Origin: Bin87 sp963665395
GTDB lineage: Bacteria; Chloroflexota; Dehalococcoidia; Lucifugimonadales; UBA3495
Assembly (NCBI GenBank): GCA_963665395.2
Contig: OY762251.1
Coordinates: forward strand, 3,224,001 to 3,288,000
DNA: 64,000 nucleotides
Direction: 5' to 3'
The notes below the pieces were generated by a model. That model was not told the DNA's origin and made no database searches. It saw only the letters and a program-made list of their open reading frames with translations. A program made the position numbers and the translations under genes. This document shows, piece by piece, positions 52,096 through 60,143 of this stretch (its first letter is position 1; each line of letters begins with the position of its first letter).

Positions 52096-52842
52096 TCATT
52101 CCCGGAGCGATTGCCCGCCGGCCACCGCCAGCGTCAAACCCCAAACCGACGCCGCGCCCGCCTCCTTCAACGCCCCGGCGCAGGCTTCCAGCGTGCTGCC
52201 CGTGGTGGCCACGTCATCAACTAGAATAACCGCAGCGCCGGCCACGTCCCTCCCCGCGGTCAGGGCTATGCTATCCGCCACGTTGACCACCCGCTGGGCG
52301 GCGCTGGTGATGCCCGCCTGGGGTTCAACTTGGCGAGTCCGCTTCAGCAGGTCGGCATCGTATGGCAAATCGCACTTGCGAGCCACCTGACCACCCAGCA
52401 ATTCCGCTTGGTTGTAACCCCGTTCCCGCCATCGCTGGCGGTGCATGGGAACCGGGGCCAGTACGTCCCCGGGCAGCGGGTTGTCGTTCAAATAGCCGGC
52501 AAGCAGATCCCCCAACTGCGGCGCAGCGGCCTTGATCCCACCGTACTTCAGCGCCAAAATCGCCTGCCGCACCGCGCCGGCATATCGGTACGGAGCGCGA
52601 ACCCCGTCGAACCGCCGCACGGTTTCGGCGCAGGTCTGGCAGCGGGCAAAGTTGCCGGGAGTAGCGCAAACCCGACAAAACGGCGGGCGCAGCACGGGCA
52701 AGTCGGTGGCGCAATCGTCGCAAATGACCTTGCCCGAACCACCGCAACCCACGCATTCCAACGGGTACAGCGCATCCAGCAACGTGCGGCCCGCCATCCC
52801 GGCCAGATCCCGCAATGGAGCTAGGCGGTTGAAAGCAGACAT
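52096..52842 (-). CDS. comF: ComF-family phosphoribosyltransferase-like protein
   Basis: This is a 248-residue protein. An N-terminal double zinc finger (CVGCGGSGKVICDDC and CRVCATPGNFARCQTC) is followed by a PRTase domain with VILVDDVATTGSTLEACA. ComF proteins take part in DNA uptake in some bacteria and may serve other roles. The start at 52842 (MSAFNRLAPLRDLAG) is preferred because the longer frame reads through a dispersed palindrome. Downstream of the Nudix gene on the same strand. Confidence 0.9.
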   Translation of the reverse strand: MSAFNRLAPLRDLAGMAGRTLLDALYPLECVGCGGSGKVICDDCATDLPVLRPPFCRVCATPGNFARCQTCAETVRRFDGVRAPYRYAGAVRQAILALKYGGIKAAAPQLGDLLAGYLNDNPLPGDVLAPVPMHRQRWRERGYNQAELLGGQVARKCDLPYDADLLKRTRQVEPQAGITSAAQRVVNVADSIALTAGRDVAGAAVILVDDVATTGSTLEACAGALKEAGAASVWGLTLAVAGGQSLRE

Positions 52843-52879
52843 CCCTTCCACTATCTCGACGCACTTGCCAACGCCATTG

Positions 52880-52908
52880 TCATTGCGAGCGCAGCGCGGC
52901 AATCCCGA
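52880..52908. repeat. dispersed cattgcgagcgcagc repeat
   Basis: Same family as the copy at 24551; between the ComF and Nudix genes. Confidence 0.8.
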
Positions 52909-52911
52909 CCG

Positions 52912-53412
52912 CTACCTGACGACGTCACGTATTTCTCGCCAGCGACGAATAATCTGCTCGTCCCGCGGAAACGCCAACGGCGGCAGCCCTTCCAGCGAAA
53001 AGAATCCCACCTCCAGCGATTCCGGCCCGGGCTCCAAAACACCGCCGGTCTCTGTGGCGGCGTAGGCGGCCACCACCACCGGATTGCCGGCATCCGAGAA
53101 AATGCCAATCAACTGGCCCACCTCCACCAGCAGCCCCGTCTCTTCCCAAACCTCCCGCGCTGCCGCATCCTCAACGATTTCGCCCCGGTCAACATAACCG
53201 CCCGGCATACTCCACAAGCCGTAGCCCGTTTGCACTGCCCGCCGTACCATCAGCGTCTTGCCGTCCCGCTCAACGACGCACGCCGCCGCCAGCTTGGGGT
53301 CATAATAGACCACCCGGCCGCATTGCGGGCAAACCGGACGCCGCCGTCCCTCGTGCTCCCGGAGCGTGAGCCGCGCCCCGCATCCGGCGCAAAACTTGTC
53401 GCCGCCTGTCAT
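52912..53412 (-). CDS. Nudix hydrolase with N-terminal zinc ribbon
   Basis: This is a 166-residue protein. FCAGCGARL and CPQCGRVVYYDP form a zinc ribbon; the Nudix box is GGYVDRGEIVEDAAAREVWE followed by ETG, matching the Gx5Ex7REUxEE pattern. The zinc-ribbon-Nudix combination is seen in NudC-like NADH pyrophosphatases, although this one is shorter. It hydrolyses a nucleoside diphosphate derivative. Substrate open. Confidence 0.9.
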   Translation of the reverse strand: MTGGDKFCAGCGARLTLREHEGRRRPVCPQCGRVVYYDPKLAAACVVERDGKTLMVRRAVQTGYGLWSMPGGYVDRGEIVEDAAAREVWEETGLLVEVGQLIGIFSDAGNPVVVAAYAATETGGVLEPGPESLEVGFFSLEGLPPLAFPRDEQIIRRWREIRDVVR

Positions 53413-53526
53413 ATTCCTGTTACCGCCATTCTGGCTCTCATTCCCGTCATTCCGGCGAAAGCCGGAATCCAGTCGCCCCCAATCAGAAAATCCCGTCCAT
53501 CCTGTTCATCGATGTACAGAAACCAC

Positions 53527-54456
53527 TCAACCCAGCACGGCCAACACCGCATCCCGCCTCGGCATGGAATCCTGCGCCCCCACCCGCGTAACCGCCAACG
53601 CGCCGGCCGCGCAGCCCCAACGTACCGCCTCCGATAGCGAATGCCCCTGCGCCAATGCCACCGCCAGCGCCCCGTTGCAGGCGTCGCCGGCGGCCACAGA
53701 GTCCACGGCGTCAACCGGAAACGGCGCCACGTGGCCGTAGCCCTTTCCGTCCGACCAATACGCCCCCTGCGCCCCCATCTTGATAACCGCCGCGCCGACG
53801 CCCCGGTTCAGCAGTTCCTGAGCCGCCGCCGCCGCGCTATCGGTATCCCTTATTGGGTATCCCACCAGCGCCTCCGCCTCCGTTTCGTTGGGCGTGATGA
53901 CCGACACGTGCCGGTAAAAATCCTCGGGCAACGGGCGCACCGGCCCCGGATCCAGCATCACCGTCACCCCTTGCGACGCCGCCAGTTCCGCCACCCGCCG
54001 CGATAAATCAATCGACACTTCCAGTTGCAGCAGGATTGCCGACGCCTGGGGCAGCCGGCTGGCGATAGCGTCGTACTCATTGCCGCCGCAGGTATCATTG
54101 GCCCCCAAAACCTGCACGATGCGGTTCTGCCCGCCCTCGCCCACGCTGATCACGGCGATACCCGAACTGACCCCGCTGCTGACCCCAACGGCGTCCGTCT
54201 CAACCCCGGCCGATTGCAGAATCTCAATCAACTGCGGCCCAAACATATCGTCGCCAACCCGCCCCACCATGGCGGAACGCGCTCCCATCCGCGCCGCCGC
54301 CACCGCCTGATTGGCCCCCTTCCCGCCGGCGTAGGTGACAAACCGGCTCCCCACCACCGTCTCCCCGTCGGCCGGCAAACGGTCGCCAAAGGTAACCAGA
54401 TCCATATTTATCCCGCCCAACGACACAATCAACGGGCGGTCCGAAACATCGCTCAT
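53527..54456 (-). CDS. rbsK: ribokinase (PfkB family)
   Basis: This is a 309-residue sugar kinase. The N-terminal GGINMDL and AGGKGANQAVAAARMG are the ribokinase signature 1. NETEAEALVG, IKMGAQGAYW and the catalytic AAGDACNGAL complete it. The start at 54456 (MSDVSDRPLIVSLGGIN) gives the standard length; the upstream extension to 54537 is not conserved-looking. No transporter or other pentose gene adjoins, so the true sugar could differ. Confidence 0.9.
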   Translation of the reverse strand: MSDVSDRPLIVSLGGINMDLVTFGDRLPADGETVVGSRFVTYAGGKGANQAVAAARMGARSAMVGRVGDDMFGPQLIEILQSAGVETDAVGVSSGVSSGIAVISVGEGGQNRIVQVLGANDTCGGNEYDAIASRLPQASAILLQLEVSIDLSRRVAELAASQGVTVMLDPGPVRPLPEDFYRHVSVITPNETEAEALVGYPIRDTDSAAAAAQELLNRGVGAAVIKMGAQGAYWSDGKGYGHVAPFPVDAVDSVAAGDACNGALAVALAQGHSLSEAVRWGCAAGALAVTRVGAQDSMPRRDAVLAVLG

Positions 54457-54693
54457 GCTCTGAAACCACGCGACATAACGAAAATTCGCCCTCACGCTAA
54501 CACCGACCTTTTCCCCCGTCAACGCCAAAATCCCCACACCTGCGCAATCGCATCACCACCGTCATTCCCGCACCACCACCGTCATTCCCGCGAAAGCGGG
54601 AATCCAGCGTCGAACCGCCCTCCACCGCCGCCGCGCAATCCTGAAAATTCCCAAATCCCGAAAATCCTGATAGGAGTTACGCGGTTGAACCTG

Positions 54694-54722
54694 TCATTGC
54701 GAGCGCAGCGCGGCAATCTCGT
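54694..54722. repeat. dispersed cattgcgagcgcagc repeat
   Basis: Single copy in the gene-free stretch 54457-54892, which otherwise holds a reverse pair of gtcattcccgcgaaag palindromes (54560-54606) and no gene that I can support. Confidence 0.8.
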
Positions 54723-54892
54723 AGCGCGGGCAGGCACCCAACCGCGTAATTTTATCGATAGCGATACCGGCGCCAGTAAAAATTTCCCTTTGCGTCTCTG
54801 CGTCTTCGCGCCTTTGCGTTAAATTGCCTGTCGATAACTCAACTGCGTAAGTCCTACCTGATTCTGACGACTCCATGAAATCCTACCATCCA

Positions 54893-55585
54893 CTGACACC
54901 CACCCCTTGCGCACTCGTACATCCGTTCCCTAAACTATACTTCAAGTCGGCCAGCAAGCCAAAGGCCACGGCCCACGGCCCGACCCAAAAATCAGAATAC
55001 GGGTTCTCACGGGTCAGTTATCACGGCCTCCCGCTGTCCGTTCGCGGTCATCGATGCGCCTTTGGCGTACGGACGGCAACGTCGGATCTTCTGCACCGCT
55101 GGCTATCGCAAAGGCCGGTAATTTCCCCGGTACCGCATAGACCAGTACGGCGGGTGTTACCACCGCTGCGCGAGGGCTGTCCTTTGCCCCCAGCCTGCCC
55201 CGTGCTTGAACGGGGCCATTCCGGCGAAAGTCGAAGATGCGCCTGCGGCGTGTCGAAGATGCGCCTGCGGCGTGTCGAAGATGCGCCTGCGGCGTGTCGT
55301 AGATGCGCCTGTGGCGTGTCGTAGATGCGCCTGTGGCGTGTCGTAGATGCGCCTGTGGCGTGTCGCAGATGCGCCTGTGGCGCACCGGAATCCAGGCGGT
55401 TAGGGTGGGGCCGGGGGCGGTCAGCACGCGCAAACCTAGGACATCAATTCGCAAAAACGCTCTCTGGCCGTAGCGCCGACACACTGAACCCTGAACCCGT
55501 AGCCCGAAAATCCAAATCACCGCCAACCGATACCGTCAAAACCACACCACACCACACCACAACCAAAGGAGGATGCCAACCGCCA
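54893..55585 (+). repeat. dispersed promoter-bearing leader-like element, copy B
   Basis: The element opens with GACACCCACCCCTTGCGC, then an 18-nt gap and TAAACT (54931-54936). It shares the blocks CACCGCTGGCTATCGCAAAG, ACCGCATAGACCAGTACGGC and CTCTGGCCGTAGCGCCGAC with copies A and C. It differs by carrying a seven-unit 22-bp tandem array (55229-55382) between the blocks. It ends in an AC-rich tract and AAAGGAGG, followed by the ATG of an unknown protein at 55586. Short open frames inside it follow the tandem repeat and are not considered genes. Confidence 0.78.
55229..55382. repeat. tandem array, 22 bp x 7
   Basis: Units of TGTCGAAGATGCGCCTGCGG plus CG; the first three read GAAGA, the next three GTAGA, the last GCAGA, so they have diverged in blocks. 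A single unit (TCGCAGATGCGCCTGTGGCG) is present in copy C at 63730. Adjacent units without spacers exclude CRISPR. Confidence 0.9.
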
Positions 55586-56287
55586 ATGGGAACCGTCCCA
55601 CACCACCAAGCCAAAGCCGCCGAATACCTCCAACACGCCGACCGCGCCATCGCCGACCGGGACCCGCCCCAGGCCGCTGTCGTCTTGCGACGCGCCTTCA
55701 CCCACTCCCTCACCGCCGTGGCCATCCACGACGGCCTCCGGCACAAATCTCGCCGGCAACTGAAGCACGTGCTGGATTCCAATGTGTTCAAACAATGCCT
55801 CAGCCACGACCACCTCAGGACTTTTCGACAAGTCCATTCCCTGCCCGATCATCTGTTATCCCGACCCAGGTACGCCGATGCGGCCGCCACCCTCCGGCGG
55901 ATGCGCCGCCGTGTCGCCTCCTTTATCAGTGACTGCGCCGCCGTCATCGCCGGCCAGCCCAAACCCGTCCGCTACCACAAGCGTTGGCTCCGCTACCCAA
56001 ACCTGCCGGCAACCCCAACCTTCGACACCGTTCAGGACATCCTTTCCCTGCCCAACTACGAAGACATCAAGACCCGTTTCCGCCTCTTCAGCACCCCCTT
56101 GGCCGCCAGTCCCGACCCCCATGGCTGGTATCAGGGTGGACTAACCCCTCGCCCCTGTTCTTGCCACCAGGAACTTTGGGACCGGCCCCAGGACGAAAGT
56201 GTCATTTCTCTGTCCCCGTTCTGGCGTCGCGCCCTGGAAAAAACTTTCCGCATCAAACTCCCCCAAGACCTTCAACTGCGCGTCTAG
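55586..56287 (+). CDS. uncharacterised helical protein (possible HEPN/PaREP1-like N-terminus)
   Basis: This is a 233-residue protein. The first 90 residues (AAEYLQHADRAIADRDPPQA, LRRAFTHSLTAVAIHDGLRH) form amphipathic helices that recall HEPN or PaREP1-type folds, but the RNase RxxxxH signature of HEPN nucleases is not clear. The second half has no recognised family and ends in a basic helix. AAAGGAGG lies 13 nt before the ATG. It directly follows the leader-like element B, so it is probably the gene controlled by it. Family assignment is tentative. Confidence 0.5.
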   Translation: MGTVPHHQAKAAEYLQHADRAIADRDPPQAAVVLRRAFTHSLTAVAIHDGLRHKSRRQLKHVLDSNVFKQCLSHDHLRTFRQVHSLPDHLLSRPRYADAAATLRRMRRRVASFISDCAAVIAGQPKPVRYHKRWLRYPNLPATPTFDTVQDILSLPNYEDIKTRFRLFSTPLAASPDPHGWYQGGLTPRPCSCHQELWDRPQDESVISLSPFWRRALEKTFRIKLPQDLQLRV

Positions 56288-56292
56288 CCCCT

Positions 56293-56472
56293 CACCACTG
56301 TCATTGCGAGCGCAGCGCGGCAATCTCGTCAGCGCCGCCCACTGTCATTGCGAGCGCAGCGCGGCAATCTCGTCAGCGCCGGCCCACTGTCATTGCGAGC
56401 GCAGCGCGGCAATCTCGTCAGCGCCGCCCACTGTCATTGCGAGCGCAGCGCGGCAATCTCGTCAGCGCCGCG
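56293..56472. repeat. four tandem copies (about 45 bp) of the cattgcgagcgcagc repeat
   Basis: Four units of a dispersed palindrome plus a ctcgtcagcgcc spacer-like end, each nearly identical, lie between the unknown gene and the next CoA-transferase. The spacer sequence is part of the unit, so it is an amplified repeat rather than a CRISPR array. No gene lies in 56288-56577. Confidence 0.85.
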
Positions 56473-56539
56473 GGAGCTTGTCGGGGCCGGAATCCAGTGG
56501 CCGCAACCGACCGCCCAATCCCCCATCCCGGCCCCATGC

Positions 56540-56545
56540 TATAAT
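56540..56545 (+). promoter_or_regulatory. -10 box of the CaiB/BaiF CoA-transferase gene
   Basis: GCTATAAT 32 nt before the ATG at 56578. Confidence 0.5.
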
Positions 56546-56577
56546 CCGCCAAACCTGAAAAAGTGAGGACTGAAACG

Positions 56578-57798
56578 ATGTCGCAGCCTCTGAACAACAT
56601 CAAGGTCGTTGACCTTACCCGCACCCTGGCCGGCCCCTTTTGCACTCAAAACCTCGCCGACATGGGCGCCGACGTCATCAAAATCGAAGAACCCAACGAC
56701 GGCGACGAAACCCGCAAGTGGCCCCCCATCTGGAATGGCGAAAGCACCCAATTCCTCTCTTTCAACCGCAACAAGCGCAGCCTCTCCGTCAATCTCAAGT
56801 CCGAAGAGGGCCTGAACATCGTCAAAAAACTCGCCAGAGACGCCGACGTGATGATCGAGAGCTTCCGCGCCGGCACCCTGGCCCGCATGGGCCTCGGCTA
56901 CGACGACATCAAGGAAATCAACCCTGACATCGTCTATTGCACCATCTCCGGCTACGGGCGCACCGGCCCCATGGCCAACAAGCCCGGCTACGACCTCATC
57001 ATCCAGGCTTACAGCGGCCTCATGCACCTCACCGGCGAACCCGACGGCCCGCCCCAGCGCGTCGGCTTCTCCCTGGTTGACCTCTTCACCGGGATGCTGG
57101 CCTACGGCTCCATCGTAACCGCTCTCTACCACCGCGATAAAACCGGCGAAGGCCAGCTCATCGACACCTCCCTCCTTGACGGCCAGGTAGCCGCCATGAG
57201 CTACCACGCCACCGGCTACATCGGCACCGGCGTCGAACCCCACCGCTTGGGTTCCGGCCATCCCAGCCTGGTGCCCTACCAGAGCTTCCAGGCTTCCGAC
57301 GGCTTCTTCATCCTCGGCGTCGCCAACCCCAACCTCTGGGAACGCTTCTGCAACGCCATCGGCCACCCCGACCTCAAGGACGACCCCAAATACGCCACCA
57401 ATCCCGACCGGGTCGCCCACCGCGCCGAACTGGTGGCCCATCTCAACGGCATCTTCGCCGACAACACCATCGCCCATTGGGTCAAGGTCATTGACGCAGC
57501 CGGCGTCCCCGTCGGCCCCATCAACAAGACCTCCGACGTGGTGGCCGACGCCCAGGTCAACGCCCGGGAAATGTTCCTCGAAATCAACCACCCCAAAGTC
57601 CCGGACCTCCGAGTGCCCAACTCCCCCATCAAACTGCGCGGAACGCCGGCCGAACTCCGCCGGGCTCCCCCGGCCCTGGGCGAACACAACGAGGAAGTCC
57701 TCGAATTGGGTTACGACTCCGCCGCCTTCGCCAAGCTTCTGGAATCAGGAGCCGTCGGAGAGCCAGGCAAGGAGATAACCGGCGTCGGCGCCCACTGA
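56578..57798 (+). CDS. CaiB/BaiF CoA-transferase (class III)
   Basis: This is a 406-residue single-domain class III CoA-transferase. VVDLTRTLAGPFCTQNLADM, GADVIKIEEP, NRNKRSLSVNLKSEEG and the catalytic Asp in GQLIDTSLLDGQ are typical. Normal length, so probably active. AGTGAGGA precedes the ATG. No CoA-linked catabolic gene adjoins directly. The substrate cannot be predicted. Confidence 0.92.
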   Translation: MSQPLNNIKVVDLTRTLAGPFCTQNLADMGADVIKIEEPNDGDETRKWPPIWNGESTQFLSFNRNKRSLSVNLKSEEGLNIVKKLARDADVMIESFRAGTLARMGLGYDDIKEINPDIVYCTISGYGRTGPMANKPGYDLIIQAYSGLMHLTGEPDGPPQRVGFSLVDLFTGMLAYGSIVTALYHRDKTGEGQLIDTSLLDGQVAAMSYHATGYIGTGVEPHRLGSGHPSLVPYQSFQASDGFFILGVANPNLWERFCNAIGHPDLKDDPKYATNPDRVAHRAELVAHLNGIFADNTIAHWVKVIDAAGVPVGPINKTSDVVADAQVNAREMFLEINHPKVPDLRVPNSPIKLRGTPAELRRAPPALGEHNEEVLELGYDSAAFAKLLESGAVGEPGKEITGVGAH

Positions 57799-58044
57799 TT
57801 CATCTTGGCTCACACCACCATGATAGTTCACACAACGCAGGTTATGTGCATCCCACGCTTGATTCGGGCCGGTTTTTGACATAACGTAGCCCTATCCGCG
57901 AACCGGGGGCGGCCTGCCAGCCGCCCTCTTTCTCCCCCGTCGGTCGGCGCGCTCCCCGGTGCCCAAAACCCCAATCCTGAAAATCCTTCAAATCTCGAAA
58001 ATCCTGCTTCTGACGACCCACCCAGGCGGGTACGTGTGAAGCAA

Positions 58045-58177
58045 GGTAGCGTTCCGTTTTAGGTGGTTTGGTTTTTGTCATTGCGAGCGTAGCGTGGCAA
58101 TCCCGTTGGCGTAGCAGCAGTTTTAGCCGCTCGGATACCCCGCTGGGAAACTGAACCACCTAAATTGCAACGCTACC
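58045..58177. mobile_element. 133-bp MITE with about 25-bp terminal inverted repeats and 9-bp target duplication
   Basis: The left end is GGTAGCGTTCCGTTTTAGGT; the right end, reverse-complemented, is GGTAGCGTTGCAATTTAGGT. GTGAAGCAA flanks both sides (58036-58044, 58178-58186). It contains a cattgcgagcgtagcgtgg palindrome and no coding sequence. It lies 16 bp upstream of the -35 box of the tRNA cluster. The rest of 57799-58242 holds only repeat-like sequence (for example aaatcctgaaaatcc), no gene. Confidence 0.9.
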
Positions 58178-58193
58178 GTGAAGCAATTCCCGG

Positions 58194-58221
58194 TTGCCGT
58201 ATCCAACGCGCCGGGCTATAA
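58194..58221 (+). promoter_or_regulatory. promoter of the tRNA cluster
   Basis: TTGCCG (58194-58199), 16-nt gap, TATAAT (58216-58221, as GCTATAAT), 21 nt before the first tRNA. The MITE target duplication ends 8 nt upstream of the -35. Confidence 0.65.
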
Positions 58222-58242
58222 TAATCCTCACCAAGTCGCGCT

Positions 58243-58319
58243 GGGGCGGTTAGCTCAGCGGTTAGAGCGCCTCGTTCACACCGAGGAGGTCGGAGGTTCA
58301 AATCCTCCATCGCCCACCA
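58243..58319 (+). tRNA. tRNA-Val (CAC)
   Basis: 77 nt including encoded CCA. Acceptor GGGCGGT pairs with ATCGCCC; the anticodon loop is TTCACAC with anticodon CAC; the T-loop is TTCAAAT. Confidence 0.95.
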
Positions 58320-58360
58320 TCCGCCGCAGCGACCGACGATTAACAACACAAAACCACCTT

Positions 58361-58446
58361 GCCGAGGTGGCGAAACGGCAGACGCGCTGCGTTCAGGGCG
58401 CAGTGTCCTTTAGGACGTGTGGGTTCAAATCCCTCCCTCGGCACCA
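58361..58446 (+). tRNA. tRNA-Leu (CAG)
   Basis: 86 nt with long variable arm and encoded CCA. Acceptor GCCGAGG pairs with CCTCGGC; the anticodon loop reads TTCAGGG-like with anticodon CAG. Confidence 0.95.
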
Positions 58447-58460
58447 CTTTTTTCCAACGC

Positions 58461-58536
58461 GCGCTTGTAGCTCAGTGGATAGAGCGCTGCCCTGCGGAGG
58501 CAGAGGTCGTGAGTTCGAATCTCGCCAAGCGCGCCA
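58461..58536 (+). tRNA. tRNA-Arg (GCG)
   Basis: 76 nt with encoded CCA. Acceptor GCGCTTG pairs perfectly with CAAGCGC; anticodon stem CTGCC/GGCAG encloses CTGCGGA, giving anticodon GCG for codon CGC. Most bacteria use ACG (inosine) for the CGN box, so this anticodon is uncommon. Confidence 0.92.
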
Positions 58537-58563
58537 TTTCTATGCCTTCCCAACCAACGACGT

Positions 58564-58640
58564 GGGCGGTTAGCTCAGATGGTTAGAGCGTCTGCTTTAC
58601 ACGCAGAAGGCCGGGGGTTCGAGTCCCTCACCGCCCACCA
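58564..58640 (+). tRNA. tRNA-Val (TAC)
   Basis: 77 nt with encoded CCA. Acceptor GGGCGGT as in the first tRNA; anticodon loop TTTACAC gives anticodon TAC. Confidence 0.95.
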
Positions 58641-58688
58641 TCAACCAATCCTGCAATCAGACTCGCATTGTGCCGGAACGTTTCTGCA

Positions 58689-59003
58689 ATGATGGAACAC
58701 CAAGGCATCCGCTGGGGCTACGTCTTCCTCCGCGCCCCCAATTTCCTCAGCGGCGAAGACCGGGAACACCTCATGACCGCCGCCGTCGAAATGTATCTGG
58801 CCGGCGAGGAAGAGCGCAACGTCGAGAGCGTCGGCTACGAAGGCCGCGTGTACACCGAGCGACGCTTCGAAATGCTGGGCGAGTTCGGCGGCCAGCGTTT
58901 CGACGTGGAACTGGAAACCACCTACGGCCGAGATTCCGCAACTTTCCTGGTCAACGAGCAAACCGGCGGTCACGGCGGCGGTTTGGGCTTCTCCCGCAAC
59001 TAG
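58689..59003 (+). CDS. small uncharacterised protein
   Basis: This is a 104-residue protein starting MMEHQGIRWGYVFLRAPNFL; the second ATG at 58692 is equally likely. Mixed alpha/beta composition (RRFEMLGEFGGQRFDVELET) and a Gly-rich tail. It lies 49 nt after the tRNA cluster and 79 nt before the PAC2 gene. Codon use looks coding. No family recognised. Confidence 0.55.
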   Translation: MMEHQGIRWGYVFLRAPNFLSGEDREHLMTAAVEMYLAGEEERNVESVGYEGRVYTERRFEMLGEFGGQRFDVELETTYGRDSATFLVNEQTGGHGGGLGFSRN

Positions 59004-59082
59004 CCCCTGAGGGCATCCTTTTGCGGATGTGGTATATTAGGCGAAACCTCAGTGTGCCATCCCGGCAGGGAGGCGGTCCATT

Positions 59083-60033
59083 ATGCCAGAGGAACTCTTT
59101 ACCTTCACCGACAAACCCGAGGCCAACTACCTGGTCGCCGGCTGGCGGCGCCAATGGTCCAACGGCGGGCGCATCTCCAGCGGCTTGCCTCGATACCTCA
59201 TCGAGAAAAACGGCGGGCGACAAATCGGCCAGATGACCGAGTACGTCAACCAGATGTGCTACCCCTTCCAGGTCGCCGGAACTCACGACGCTTTCCGCCC
59301 GGCGGCCTCCTTCCAGGAGGGCCTCCCCAACACTGCCATGTCGCGCCAAAACGCATTCTATGAGATCGGCAGCGGATTGTTGGTCTTTCTCGGTGAGGAA
59401 CCGTGGTATCGCCTCGATATCTACACCGAGGCGTTTTTCAACGCGGTCCGAGCTCTGGGCATCCAGCAGACCGTGGCGGTTGAAGGCGTGAATGGACCGG
59501 CTCCCCCGGATCTGGAAAGGCGCATCACCTGCGTGTACTCCCAACCCGAGATGCGCGAGCAGTTGGAGCGCCACGGCGTCCAGTTCTCCAGCTACGGCAG
59601 CCGAGGACGGCAAGGCCCCACCATCGGCATGGCCCTGGTCTCCGTGGCCCACTACGAATACCCCGACATCCGTATGTTCCGCATGGGCGCCATGGCCCCC
59701 ATGTACCCCTTCATGACCAGCAACAACAACCAGCTCGGCATCACCCAGGACCACCGCGCCTACTACGACATCCTGCGTCGCTTGCGCTCTCTGTTCAAAC
59801 TCGAGATGGATCTCTCTGAGCTTGAACAGATGGGCAGCCGCGAGTCCCAGGAGTTGCTCGACAACCTGGAGCGGCTCGGCCGCACCAACAGCGAGGCCAA
59901 GCAGATCATCGATCAGGTTCGCCTCGACTACCAGTACACTCCTTACGTCGAGCCGGTGGACCTTGATCCGGCCCTCGAAGGAGCGTTGGAAAATATCCTG
60001 CGCGACATCGCCGAACCGGGCCAGGAAACTTAG
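59083..60033 (+). CDS. PAC2-family protein
   Basis: This is a 316-residue protein of the proteasome-assembly-chaperone-2 fold, known from archaea and many bacteria. LPRYLIEKNGGRQIGQ, FYEIGSGLLVFLGEEPWYR and AVRALGIQQTVAVEGVNG match the family layout. The last 80 residues are acidic and helical. Function in bacteria is unsettled; some members are ATP-grasp partners or proteasome related. GGGAGG lies 10 nt before the ATG at 59083. Confidence 0.82.
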   Translation: MPEELFTFTDKPEANYLVAGWRRQWSNGGRISSGLPRYLIEKNGGRQIGQMTEYVNQMCYPFQVAGTHDAFRPAASFQEGLPNTAMSRQNAFYEIGSGLLVFLGEEPWYRLDIYTEAFFNAVRALGIQQTVAVEGVNGPAPPDLERRITCVYSQPEMREQLERHGVQFSSYGSRGRQGPTIGMALVSVAHYEYPDIRMFRMGAMAPMYPFMTSNNNQLGITQDHRAYYDILRRLRSLFKLEMDLSELEQMGSRESQELLDNLERLGRTNSEAKQIIDQVRLDYQYTPYVEPVDLDPALEGALENILRDIAEPGQET

Positions 60034-60143
60034 CAATCCCCTACCGTCATTCCCGCCCCATCATCGTCATTCCGGCGAAAGAACGTCACCCCGTACTTGA
60101 TACGGGGCCGGAACCCAGGCGTTTCGCTTCCAGCCCCCGTTGC

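Noticed and set aside
52842..52902. N-terminal extension of ComF (MPRCARND)
   Set aside because: It translates the dispersed cattgcgagcgcagc palindrome, which occurs elsewhere as non-coding DNA.
54875..55324. A plus-strand frame rich in CACGVSKMRLRR repeats
   Set aside because: It is only the translation of the 22-bp tandem array inside element B.
55229..55382. CRISPR-like array
   Set aside because: Units are contiguous at 22 bp with no unique spacers, and no cas genes are seen.
56293..56472. CRISPR-like array of four 45-bp units
   Set aside because: The sequence between palindromes is the same in each unit, so there are no spacers.
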